Shown piece by piece: positions 20,317 to 28,469 of a DNA stretch of 55,163 nucleotides. This DNA is from Veillonella sp. AM51-8BH (GTDB lineage: Bacteria > Bacillota > Negativicutes > Veillonellales > Veillonellaceae). The notes under the pieces were generated by a model that did no database searches, had not been told where the DNA came from, and was given only the letters and a program-made list of their open reading frames with translations. The stretch's first letter is position 1. Each line of letters begins with the position of its first letter. The position numbers and the translations under genes were made by a program. The DNA lies in NCBI RefSeq assembly GCF_003463825.1, contig NZ_QSDY01000008.1, positions 1-55,163 of the forward strand, written 5' to 3'.

Positions 20317-23300
20317 TTAGTCGTGATTTTTTTTGCGGTTTGTAAACAAACCAGGTCCAAGTGTTTCAATGATGATGAACAGCATTGGAATGATAAAGAT
20401 ACCAAACAATGTAGCTGTGGTCATCCCTGCTACTACAGTAATACCCATGGATGTACGAGCACCAGAACCAGCACCAGTAGATACTGCCAATGGCAATACA
20501 CCAAGGATGAACGCAAAGGATGTCATCAAGATTGGCCGTAAACGAATTTTTGCAGCTTCGATAGCGGCATCAACAACGTTCATACCACGTTCGTCAACAC
20601 GGATCTTAGCGTACTCGATGATTAAGATCGCATTTTTTGCAGCCAAACCAACAAGTGCTAAGAGACCAATCTGCATATAAATATCGTTAGCTAAGGAATA
20701 TCTACCTGTAAAGTTCAACAAGAATGGAACTAAAGAAGCACCAATCATACCAGATGGTACGGAGAACAATACGGCAAATGGAACCTTCCAAGATTCATAC
20801 AAGGCGGCCAAGATTAAGAATACAAATACTAGACCTAAACCAAGAATCATGATGGTTTGAGAACCAGCTTTCAACTCTTCACGAGATTGACCTGCCCAGT
20901 CATATGTATAACCGGCTGGTAAAGTTTTAGCTGCCGCCTCTTTCAATGCATTAATAGCATCACCAGAGGAATAACCATTCGCTTGAGAACCACCGATTTG
21001 TACAGCCATCGCATTATCAAAACGAGTAATACTAGATGGTGTACCAGTTTGTTCCTTCGTAATATAGTTAGATACTGGAACCATAAGTCCCTTGCTATTA
21101 CGAACAGCTAGCATATTAAGCTGTTCTGCATTTTGACGGTAAGCGTCTTCAGCTTGAACTACTACTTTATAGTTTTTACCATATGTAGTGAAATCATTGA
21201 CTTGAATACTACCATAGAAACCTTGCAATGTAGTAAAAATATCAGCTAATGCCACACCATCTTGAGCCGCTTTTTCACGATTCACATCAAATTGTAAGGA
21301 TGGTGTAGATGTATCAAAGGTAGTGTAAACAGATTGAATGGCAGGACTCTTACGAGCTTCTGCTAAGAATTCATTAGCACGTTCCGCCATAACTTGTGGG
21401 CTGTCACCAGCTTTATTAATGATATACATACTGAAACCACCAGTAGCACCTAAACCAGGAATAGATGGTGGATTCAAAGCAACTACAGTTGCTTCTGGTA
21501 CCTTTTCAGCAGCAAAGCCAAATGTTTGACCAACCATTGCATTAATTGATGTTGCTTGTGTTGTACGATACTTCCAGTCAGACATAGTAGCAAAGATTAC
21601 ACCTGCACTAGATTTTTGACCGCCCCCTAAGAGGTCAAAGCCTGCTACAGTAAATACCTCTTGGAATAATTGCTCATCTTTTGGCTTTTCAGGATCATTT
21701 TTACCTTCCAAGAAAGAGGCAATTTTTTCAAGGGTCGCCATCGTACGCTCAGATGTGGCACCTGGCGGCTCATTAACAGCAATCATGTAATAACCGCTAT
21801 CCTCTGCAGGTACAAAGGATGTTGGTAAGAAATGGAATACTAAACCAGTACCACCAGCAAAGATTAACAATGCAATAACAGTTAAGCTCAAACGATGGCT
21901 TAAACGAGCCAATTGGATACCATACCAATTGCTGAAACGTTCGAGGCCTGCATTGAATTTGTTTAACTGACGATGTACCCAATCTTCACGCTCTTTAGGT
22001 GTGTGAGGTTTTAACATCGTAGCACATAGTGCTGGTGTTAATACAAGGGCAACAATCGCAGAAATAACAACAGATACAGCGATTGTTAAAGCAAACTGTT
22101 TGTAAAGAATACCTGTCATACCACCCATGAAGGCAACCGGTACGAATACAGCTACCAATACAAAGGCGATACCAATTACAGGGCCTTGTACATTTTCCAT
22201 CGCTTTAATAGCCGCCTCTTTCGGAGGTAAGCCATTATATTTTAATTCATACTCTACCGCTTCTACTACGACGATAGCATCGTCAACAACGAGGCCAATA
22301 GCCAATACCATGGCGAATAATGTTAACGTATTGATAGAGAAATCAAGTAATACGAAAGCCCCAAATGTACCAAGCAAGGATACTGGTACGGCAATCATAG
22401 GAATGATCGTAGATCTCCAAGATTGTAGGAACACATATACTACGATAAGAACGAGTAACAATGCTTCTACAAATGTATGCTCTACCTCATTAATGGAAGC
22501 ACTTACGAATTTAGTATTATCTACAACCACGTTATATTGCATATCTGGTGGGAAAGATTTAGATTGTTCATCTAGTACCTTCTTAACATTCGCAATAGTT
22601 TCTAATGCATTCGCATCATTTTGTAAGGAAATAGCAAAACCTGCTACCTCTTTATGCGCGGACTTAGCAATAAAGTCATATCCTTTAGCACCAATTTGAA
22701 TACGAGCAACATCTTTTAGATGCAATACCTTACCATTAGAGCTTTTAATAGCAATGTTACCAAATTGTTCAGGTGTCACAAGACGACCTTCAATTTTGAT
22801 AGGATATTGAAATGCTTGTTCCCCATTAGTAGGATTTTGACCAACTGTACCTGCCGCAGCCTGTAAGTTTTGTCCCTTAATAGCTGCTGTTACTTCAGAA
22901 ATGGTAACACCAAGATTTTGCATCTTCGCTGGATCCAACCAAATGCGCATAGCATAATCAGAACCGAACTCTTGTACAGAACCGACACCCTTAATGGCTT
23001 TAATAGCATCCATCATATAGTTGGTAGCATAGTTCTTTAAGAATGTAGAATCATAAGTACCATCAGGTGAGTTCAAGGAGAATACCATAGCCATATCACC
23101 AGAAGATTTAGTAGTTGTAACACCAACTGCTTGTACCTCTGCAGGCAATTGAGCAAGTGCTGCTTGTACACGGTTTTGTGTATTAACCGTATCCATATCC
23201 GCATCTGTGCCTTGATTGAACTGAACAGTCAAAGAGTAACTACCATTACTAGAGCTACTAGATGTCATATAGTCCATATCTTGTACGCCTACGATTTGTG

Positions 23301-23499
23301 TTTCAATAACACTGGCTACCGTATCATTAACAACTTGAGCCGTTGCACCTGTATAGGCAGTGTTTACACGAACTGTAGGTGGAGAAATTTGTGGATATCG
23401 AGCTATCGGAAGGTTCATCATAGAAATGAGACCTACCAAGGTAATAACAATGGCTATTACAATGGCAAAGATAGGTCGATTAATAAAGAATTTCGACAC
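20317..23499 (-). CDS. RND multidrug efflux pump, AcrB/HAE1 family inner-membrane transporter
   Basis: Proton-driven drug efflux transporter of 1060 aa, full length for the HAE1 group. Family marks include the N-terminal FFINRPIFAIVIAIVITLVGL, PRYPQISPP-like IARYPQISPPTVRV, the GLVVDDAIVVVEAVE segment of TM4 with the proton-relay Asp pair, and FPTSFVPAEDSGYY. Two sets of membrane helices flank large periplasmic loops. The upstream gene encodes its membrane-fusion partner 14 bases away. No outer-membrane channel gene is adjacent, so a TolC-like protein must come from elsewhere. A pump of this kind implies an outer membrane. Confidence 0.95.
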   Translation of the reverse strand: MSKFFINRPIFAIVIAIVITLVGLISMMNLPIARYPQISPPTVRVNTAYTGATAQVVNDTVASVIETQIVGVQDMDYMTSSSSSNGSYSLTVQFNQGTDADMDTVNTQNRVQAALAQLPAEVQAVGVTTTKSSGDMAMVFSLNSPDGTYDSTFLKNYATNYMMDAIKAIKGVGSVQEFGSDYAMRIWLDPAKMQNLGVTISEVTAAIKGQNLQAAAGTVGQNPTNGEQAFQYPIKIEGRLVTPEQFGNIAIKSSNGKVLHLKDVARIQIGAKGYDFIAKSAHKEVAGFAISLQNDANALETIANVKKVLDEQSKSFPPDMQYNVVVDNTKFVSASINEVEHTFVEALLLVLIVVYVFLQSWRSTIIPMIAVPVSLLGTFGAFVLLDFSINTLTLFAMVLAIGLVVDDAIVVVEAVEYELKYNGLPPKEAAIKAMENVQGPVIGIAFVLVAVFVPVAFMGGMTGILYKQFALTIAVSVVISAIVALVLTPALCATMLKPHTPKEREDWVHRQLNKFNAGLERFSNWYGIQLARLSHRLSLTVIALLIFAGGTGLVFHFLPTSFVPAEDSGYYMIAVNEPPGATSERTMATLEKIASFLEGKNDPEKPKDEQLFQEVFTVAGFDLLGGGQKSSAGVIFATMSDWKYRTTQATSINAMVGQTFGFAAEKVPEATVVALNPPSIPGLGATGGFSMYIINKAGDSPQVMAERANEFLAEARKSPAIQSVYTTFDTSTPSLQFDVNREKAAQDGVALADIFTTLQGFYGSIQVNDFTTYGKNYKVVVQAEDAYRQNAEQLNMLAVRNSKGLMVPVSNYITKEQTGTPSSITRFDNAMAVQIGGSQANGYSSGDAINALKEAAAKTLPAGYTYDWAGQSREELKAGSQTIMILGLGLVFVFLILAALYESWKVPFAVLFSVPSGMIGASLVPFLLNFTGRYSLANDIYMQIGLLALVGLAAKNAILIIEYAKIRVDERGMNVVDAAIEAAKIRLRPILMTSFAFILGVLPLAVSTGAGSGARTSMGITVVAGMTTATLFGIFIIPMLFIIIETLGPGLFTNRKKNHD

Positions 23500-23513
23500 G
23501 ATCTAGCCCCCTT

Positions 23514-24641
23514 CTATTTTGTAGCTTTTAATTGTTCTTTTGAAAGCAATTTAGCATTAACCTTCACACCGTTTTTAACCTTAGTTAAGCCATCAACGAT
23601 GATTGTGTCTCCAGGTGCTAAACCGGCTTTAATAATTGTATCGCTACCACTTGTACCGCCAACTTCAACACTTTTTTGTTCTACTACACCATCAGCATTT
23701 ACAACATAGATAAAGTTTTTATCCATGATTTGAAGAATGGCACGACTAGGAACAAGAATAGCATCTTTGAGTTTTTGACCAGGAGAAATCACTGTAGCAA
23801 ACATATTTGGCAATAACAAATGATCAGGATTTGGGAAGGAAGCTTTCAACAAAAGCTTACCAGTAGATTGGTCAAGACTTTTTGCTGCTTGAACAATAGT
23901 ACCAAATTGGTTATAAGTATCACCATCAGCGAGTTTTAACTGAATATTTGGACCATTAGAATCATCGCCAGTTGGATTTTTCATGAAGTCAAGATATTCT
24001 TCTTCAGTCATGCTAAATTCAACAAAAATAGGATCAATGGAGTCAATTGTAACTAAAGTTGTAGAACCAGCTTGTACAAATGCGCCCATATCAATATCGT
24101 CCATACGTAATGTACCGGAATATGGTGCATATACTATTGTGTCACCCAAGTTATCTTGAGCAATTTTTACAGATGCTTGATATGCTTCATATGCTGCCTT
24201 AGCTTGTTCTGTAGTACTGCGTTGTGTATCTACACGTTGTTGCGCAATCGCGTCTTGTTGCGCCAATGTTTCATAACGATTAAGATCTACTTCAGCATTT
24301 TTGTAAGTCGCATTAGCTTGAGCAGCTTGCGCTTCTGCATTAGCAAGACTAGCTTCGTACTGACGAGAATCGATACGATATAATGGTTGACCAGCTACAA
24401 CTTGCGCGCCACCTTTAACATATTTTTCAACAACGTAACCAGTTACACGAGCATGTACAGCTACAGAGTTTTCTGCAACTACAGTACCAGCATAGGTTTG
24501 ATTTACCTGTGCATCACTTGCAGTAATTTTGTATGCATTGACACTCACGTCGCCTGTTTGCTGTTGATTGCTGCCACATCCAGCAACCATTACAGCGGAT
24601 ACAACGAGAGCCGCTAACATACGGGAATAACGGAACTTCAT
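23514..24641 (-). CDS. RND efflux periplasmic adaptor (AcrA/MexA-type lipoprotein)
   Basis: Membrane-fusion protein linking the RND pump to an outer-membrane channel. It has a lipoprotein signal peptide with the lipobox VMVAGC, so C22 is the lipidated residue. The rest shows the biotinyl-lipoyl-like halves (AVHARVTGYVVEKYVKGGAQVVAGQPLYRID and VYAPYSGTLRMDDIDMGAFV), an alpha-helical hairpin rich in Ala/Gln between them, and a beta-barrel region. The length of 375 aa is normal. A promoter is visible upstream at 24706-24734, and unusual repeats lie further upstream. Confidence 0.94.
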   Translation of the reverse strand: MKFRYSRMLAALVVSAVMVAGCGSNQQQTGDVSVNAYKITASDAQVNQTYAGTVVAENSVAVHARVTGYVVEKYVKGGAQVVAGQPLYRIDSRQYEASLANAEAQAAQANATYKNAEVDLNRYETLAQQDAIAQQRVDTQRSTTEQAKAAYEAYQASVKIAQDNLGDTIVYAPYSGTLRMDDIDMGAFVQAGSTTLVTIDSIDPIFVEFSMTEEEYLDFMKNPTGDDSNGPNIQLKLADGDTYNQFGTIVQAAKSLDQSTGKLLLKASFPNPDHLLLPNMFATVISPGQKLKDAILVPSRAILQIMDKNFIYVVNADGVVEQKSVEVGGTSGSDTIIKAGLAPGDTIIVDGLTKVKNGVKVNAKLLSKEQLKATK

Positions 24642-24705
24642 TATCTGTACTCCTTTACACGAAACTAATCATCTATGTGTCATAATTACATAAATATCTA
24701 TATAT

Positions 24706-24734
24706 ATTTTACAGGATTCTATAGGCAAAGTCAA
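24706..24734 (-). promoter_or_regulatory. Promoter of the efflux operon
   Basis: On the minus strand TTGACT (24729-24734) is followed after 17 bases by TAAAAT (24706-24711), about 65 bases upstream of the adaptor start codon. This is a good sigma-A-type promoter by sequence. Confidence 0.6.
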
Positions 24735-24768
24735 TTTTTTCGATACCCTTCCACCTTTATAAAACATA

Positions 24769-24824
24769 GATAAAATCTGATTAAATGATAAAATCTGATT
24801 AAATTCATATTCATTGTGCACAAT
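24769..24824. repeat. 18-bp perfect tandem duplication plus 12-bp palindrome upstream of the efflux operon
   Basis: GATAAAATCTGATTAAAT occurs twice back to back (24769-24786 and 24787-24804). Eight bases further lies the perfect palindrome ATTGTGCACAAT (24813-24824). Both are upstream of the -35 box of the efflux promoter, where activator sites usually lie. No regulator gene is adjacent. Confidence 0.6.
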
Positions 24825-24866
24825 CAAAGCGATAAAAATTATTGACTTTTATATTTTTTTGTGTAC

Positions 24867-24917
24867 AAAAAAATGCTAGAAGCATAGAACTATTATTAAG
24901 CATTCTATACTACTAGC
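24867..24917 (-). terminator. Terminator of ssrA
   Basis: GCTAG...CTAGC closes a long stem with one mismatch, read on the minus strand, and is followed by TTTTTTT. It lies about 15 bases after the CCA end of tmRNA. Confidence 0.8.
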
Positions 24918-24931
24918 ATATATATTCAATA

Positions 24932-25273
24932 TGGTGGAGATGAGGGGAGTCGAACCCCTGTCCAGAAGTGTTGCCATATAGACTTCTCCGAGCACAGTCT
25001 ATGATTGAGTTCTCAGGTTGCTACCGCTCACAGACAAGCTACACAACCCCAGTTCATGTTGTCTCGCCTAATTCATATGAACAACTGAATTAAGCCAGCC
25101 TACGGTTTGACGTCCATTCACACTTGGTAGGCACAAGTATGAGGGACGTAGCTTATGCAGCTAATGCAAAATTTTCTTCTGCGTTTAAATGTTTTCCCAC
25201 CGTTTAACGGCCTCATGGAACGCCGACTCGCTATCTATACCACACGCACCCCTGTCGAAACCTTTACATCCCC
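24932..25273 (-). ncRNA. ssrA: tmRNA (transfer-messenger RNA)
   Basis: tmRNA rescues stalled ribosomes together with SmpB. The 5' end GGGGATG (25273-25267) pairs with CATCTCC just before the encoded ACCA 3' end, forming the alanine-tRNA-like acceptor stem. A T-arm with GGTTCGA is present. The resume codon GCA (25180-25182) follows TAAAC and opens the tag frame GCA GAA GAA AAT TTT GCA TTA GCT GCA TAA, encoding AEENFALAA and stopping at 25153. The ending LAA is the usual protease signal. A consensus promoter lies at 25290-25318 and a terminator follows. smpB is about 2.7 kb away. Confidence 0.97.
25153..25182 (-). other. ssrA: tmRNA tag-peptide frame (AEENFALAA)
   Basis: Nine codons plus TAA within ssrA. 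With the alanine carried by tmRNA itself, the appended tag would be A-AEENFALAA. Confidence 0.9.
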
Positions 25274-25289
25274 GTGCGTCGGTCCCATA

Positions 25290-25318
25290 ATTATAATCCT
25301 ATTTAGTATTACTGTCAA
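25290..25318 (-). promoter_or_regulatory. Promoter of ssrA
   Basis: TTGACA (25313-25318), 17-base spacer, TATAAT (25290-25295): an exact consensus promoter ending about 17 bases before the mature tmRNA 5' end. The short leader would be removed by RNase P. Confidence 0.85.
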
Positions 25319-25450
25319 TTATATGAAACCTTCACCAATTCGGTACATTCACTACTCTTAGCCTTCTCAACTTATCTAAATTTGACAATTTTACCAATCC
25401 AAGGATTCTTTTATCCCTGTCTTCAGAGGATATATTATCTATTATCATGA

Positions 25451-26605
25451 TTATAACTGTTTCATAGCATTATGCAGTGATTGGCACACATAATCTATTT
25501 GTTCTTTATTATGCGCAGCAGTCACCGTTAGTCTAATTCTGCTTTCACCAATAGGTACTGTAGGCGGACGAATAGCGGTGCCTATAATGCCATCCTCATA
25601 TAGATAATCAGATACGGCAAGTGTATCTTCATTACGCCCTATTAGTATTGGGAAAATTGGCGTTTCATTAGTAGCATCAATTCCCATAGAAATCAATTGA
25701 TCTGCCATATAGTTTACATTTTCATGTAAACGCGCTAAAACAGATGCATCTGTCTCAAGAACCTGTAATGCAGCTAAGGCCGCCCCTATATCAGCAGGAG
25801 ATAATGCGGTAGAGAATATAAAACTGCGGCTCGTATTAACGAGATAATCTATGATAGTACTATTTGCAGCTACATAACCACCAACAGAGCCTAAAGATTT
25901 ACTCAATGTACCAAGTTGTATGTCTACTTCTTTTTCAAGTCCAAAATAGGCCGCTGTACCATGACCATTACCAATAGTTCCCGTTGCATGGGCATCGTCA
26001 ACCATGAGCAATGCATTGTAATCACGGCTTAATTCATACAGTTTATCTAGTGGTGCAATATCCCCATCCATACTAAATACGCCATCAGTAACTATAAGCT
26101 TTCGAGTGTTTCGATCTACCTGTTTTAACAGATACTTTAACTCGTCTATATCACAGTGGCTATATGTTTTTACAGTACCTCGACTTAATCTACAACCATC
26201 AATAATACTAGCATGATTAAGAGCATCACTAAAAATAATAGTATTCTTATCAGCTACGGCAGAAATAGTTCCTACATTGGCCATATAACCGGTATTAAAT
26301 ACAAGGGCTTTTTCAGTATTCTTAAATTTAGCTAATGACCTTTCGAGCTCTGTAAATAATGGAAATGTACCAGATACAAGGCGCGATCCACCAGATCCTG
26401 TTCCATATTGTTGAGCCCCTTTCAGGGCCCCTTCTATGACACGAGTATCAAAAGTTAAGCCCAAATAATTATTTGAAGCCATCATTAAATATTCTTTATC
26501 ATCTCGTTTTACTCGCACTGCATCTAGAGGACAGTATTCTCTTAAGGTTCGTAAATTATGGTTCTCTATCTTAGAATCTAATTGTTCTTTAAAAAATTTG
26601 TACAT
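25451..26605 (-). CDS. bioF: 8-amino-7-oxononanoate synthase
   Basis: PLP enzyme that condenses pimeloyl-CoA with L-alanine in biotin synthesis. Signatures are ASNNYLGL, GTGSGGSRLVSGT, VDDAHATGTIG and the PLP-binding lysine in LGTLSKSLGSVGGY. The ATG at 26605 has ACGGAG six bases upstream and gives 384 aa, normal for BioF; a 15-residue longer frame would lie inside bioW. It overlaps or abuts bioW and is the last gene of the biotin unit. bioA, bioD and bioB are not in the window. Confidence 0.93.
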   Translation of the reverse strand: MYKFFKEQLDSKIENHNLRTLREYCPLDAVRVKRDDKEYLMMASNNYLGLTFDTRVIEGALKGAQQYGTGSGGSRLVSGTFPLFTELERSLAKFKNTEKALVFNTGYMANVGTISAVADKNTIIFSDALNHASIIDGCRLSRGTVKTYSHCDIDELKYLLKQVDRNTRKLIVTDGVFSMDGDIAPLDKLYELSRDYNALLMVDDAHATGTIGNGHGTAAYFGLEKEVDIQLGTLSKSLGSVGGYVAANSTIIDYLVNTSRSFIFSTALSPADIGAALAALQVLETDASVLARLHENVNYMADQLISMGIDATNETPIFPILIGRNEDTLAVSDYLYEDGIIGTAIRPPTVPIGESRIRLTVTAAHNKEQIDYVCQSLHNAMKQL

Positions 26606-26606
26606 T

Positions 26607-27338
26607 CTATCTCCGTTGAACAAGTACTGGAGTACGCTCCAAATACTCAATTACACTTTCACTATCTATATCAGACCGTACAAAGAAAACGCGGCCCCCT
26701 ATATCTGAACCAAATTCTTTCATATTAGGAAGGCGATGGTATACACCATTACAAGCAACATAACCTACTGTATAGTCTGGATCATCAGACCAACATAATT
26801 CGCCCACAATACCATCTGCTGATTGAACCTTTGAAGCTAATACTAAAGCCTCTCTCATATGTTCATTATCACCTAATGCATAAGAGTCAAAGGAGTCCAT
26901 ATGACTAACACGTACTCCGCGGTCACCTGTATCTAAGCGCTCGCCAGTAATGGCATCCACTAACATAGCGCCGCGCATAGATTTATCTAAACTTTTTAAC
27001 AAAGATATAGCTTTAAGAACAGCTGCCTCACTAATATGAGGACCTTGTAAAAGCTCAGTCGCCAATTGATGGGATTCAGAAATACTACTAGTTTTATGTT
27101 CCTCTACCTTAAGACAGTCAATATATGTAATCTTCTCCGGTGGGATTAAATCTACAGTAATATTGATAAAATCAGCTCTTCCTTTACTGTGATGCAGTGC
27201 GCGATCAGCTAACGATTGAGCTATAGCCCCTACTTCTTCTAACTTCACAATCCGCTCTGCCCCAGAAATATGGTGGCCCCCTTTTTCATGGGGACCACCT
27301 TGAGCAGCACGCATGCGTACACTATATAATTCAGCCAT
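26607..27338 (-). CDS. bioW: 6-carboxyhexanoate-CoA ligase (pimeloyl-CoA synthetase)
   Basis: BioW activates free pimelate with ATP and CoA to pimeloyl-CoA, the substrate of BioF. The N-terminal YSVRMRAAQGGPHEKGGHHISGAERIV and the segment DRGVRVSHMDSFD are typical of the family, and 243 aa is the usual length. Its ATG overlaps the stop of the upstream membrane-protein gene (TAATG) and bioF follows directly, so the three are one transcript. Use of BioW rather than BioC/BioH means the cell needs free pimelate, either made elsewhere or imported. Confidence 0.92.
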   Translation of the reverse strand: MAELYSVRMRAAQGGPHEKGGHHISGAERIVKLEEVGAIAQSLADRALHHSKGRADFINITVDLIPPEKITYIDCLKVEEHKTSSISESHQLATELLQGPHISEAAVLKAISLLKSLDKSMRGAMLVDAITGERLDTGDRGVRVSHMDSFDSYALGDNEHMREALVLASKVQSADGIVGELCWSDDPDYTVGYVACNGVYHRLPNMKEFGSDIGGRVFFVRSDIDSESVIEYLERTPVLVQRR

Positions 27339-27838
27339 TATGACACCTTCCCTTTAATAAGATCATTTTTAGGTACTTGGCTGTGAATTTTACGGAATAC
27401 TTTCACAAATACTGGTGCCATAATAACAGTAAAAATCATGCCAGGCACTGCTAATGCAACCATAGGTAATGCAGCTTTACCGATATATACAGACAAGGTC
27501 AATCGCGCTAATGCAGATGCAATCGGGCCAGAAATCATAATACCTATCATATGATTGTGGCACATCCAAAGAATTAGCCCTACGATAAGTCTAAATTGCA
27601 TAGCAATCATAACATTCAAAATAGTTTGTGTACCTAGTGCTAAACCGATTAAACTAGATAGACATCCGCTAATAATATATTTCTTAAATCCGAATACGGC
27701 ACATATGGCTACCGCCAATGGAGCTGACAGTTGAAACTCTATACCTGGAATGACATTAGGTATTTTAATAGCACCTAATACAGTAATCATAGCCGTTAAA
27801 ATAGCAACCTCTGTAATGTACCGAATATTCTGATTCAT
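27338..27838 (-). CDS. Putative ECF-type S component, probable biotin-precursor transporter
   Basis: Membrane protein of 166 aa with about five or six hydrophobic segments. The N-terminus (EVAILTAMITVLGAIKIPNV, then FQLSAPLAVAICAVFGFKKYIISG) resembles ECF transporter S components such as BioY in pattern, but I cannot assign a named family. It is the first gene of the unit with bioW and bioF, behind a promoter with a BirA-like operator, so a biotin-pathway role is likely. Import of pimelate, the BioW substrate, is the simplest inference; biotin itself is the alternative. No energising EcfA/EcfT genes are in the window. Confidence 0.65.
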   Translation of the reverse strand: MNQNIRYITEVAILTAMITVLGAIKIPNVIPGIEFQLSAPLAVAICAVFGFKKYIISGCLSSLIGLALGTQTILNVMIAMQFRLIVGLILWMCHNHMIGIMISGPIASALARLTLSVYIGKAALPMVALAVPGMIFTVIMAPVFVKVFRKIHSQVPKNDLIKGKVS

Positions 27839-27860
27839 GATGTTTCTCCTCTACTTAGAA

Positions 27861-27921
27861 AATGTCAACCACAATCACAACTCTTTGTTTACATTATAAT
27901 TTCAATATACATATTTATCAA
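27861..27921 (-). promoter_or_regulatory. Biotin-operon promoter with BirA-like operator
   Basis: On the minus strand TTGATA (27916-27921), 17 bases, TATAAT (27893-27898). Overlapping the -10 box and start site are the arms AATGTAAAC and GTTGACATT (27861-27895), 8 of 9 positions complementary and separated by 17 bases. This matches the TTGTAAAC...GTTTACAA form and spacing of BirA operators. Biotin-dependent repression by BirA is therefore likely; birA is not in the window. Confidence 0.65.
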
Positions 27922-27955
27922 CTAAAAACACAAGATAAGTTAACAAATATCACAC

Positions 27956-27988
27956 AAAAAAATCGAGCCATCATGACTCGATCTTTTT
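27956..27988 (-). terminator. Terminator after smpB
   Basis: ATCGAG...CTCGAT stem with flanking A and T runs directly after the smpB stop codon. Confidence 0.8.
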
Positions 27989-27991
27989 ATC

Positions 27992-28461
27992 TTAATATTT
28001 TTGTTGCTCTTTGAGACGCTTTGCAATATCTCGCTTAGCATCGCGTTCCGCCATATCTTGACGCTTATCGTATAACTTTTTACCAGTTACAAGGCCTACA
28101 GTTACCTTTACATAACCATGGCTAAAATGGAAGTTAAGCGGCACTAAAGAGAATCCTTTCTCCTTAACCTGTGCATGTAATTTATTAATTTCAGATTTAT
28201 GCATCAACAATTTACGGGTCCGTTCAGGTTCATGATAAAACGATTGCCTTGTTCATATGGGCTGATATGAACACCATACAACAAAAGCTCGCCTTTATCA
28301 ATGCGACAAAAGCTATCCTTTAAGTTCAGTTTACCTTGACGTATCGATTTAATTTCAGTACCTGTCAAAGCAATGCCTGCTTCATAGGTTTCATGAATAT
28401 TAAAATCATGACGGGCCTTACGATTATCAGCAATAAGAGATGGACTAGATTGTTTTGCCAT
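27992..28461 (-). pseudogene. smpB: SsrA-binding protein SmpB, one frameshift
   Basis: SmpB binds tmRNA and is needed for trans-translation. The N-terminal half ([30 protein letters not shown]) and C-terminal half (KLYDKRQDMAERDAKRDIAKRLK) are both well conserved but lie in different frames. Adding one A near 28236 joins them as [20 protein letters not shown], giving about 155 aa, normal for SmpB. Unjoined, the parts are 28204-28461 and 27992-28210. The start follows GAGGTACAT, eight bases after rnr. An intact ssrA lies nearby, so loss of SmpB would be surprising and sequence error is likelier. Confidence 0.9.
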
Positions 28462-28469
28462 ATGTACCT

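Noticed and set aside
22127..22699. 190-codon plus-strand frame inside the RND pump gene
   Set aside because: Low-complexity Thr/Ser/Asn/Ala composition, antisense to a full-length AcrB-type gene.
24769..24804. Tandem repeat considered as a CRISPR array
   Set aside because: Only two adjacent units with no spacers and no cas genes.
25155..25361. 68-codon plus-strand frame over ssrA
   Set aside because: It is the complement of tmRNA and its promoter.
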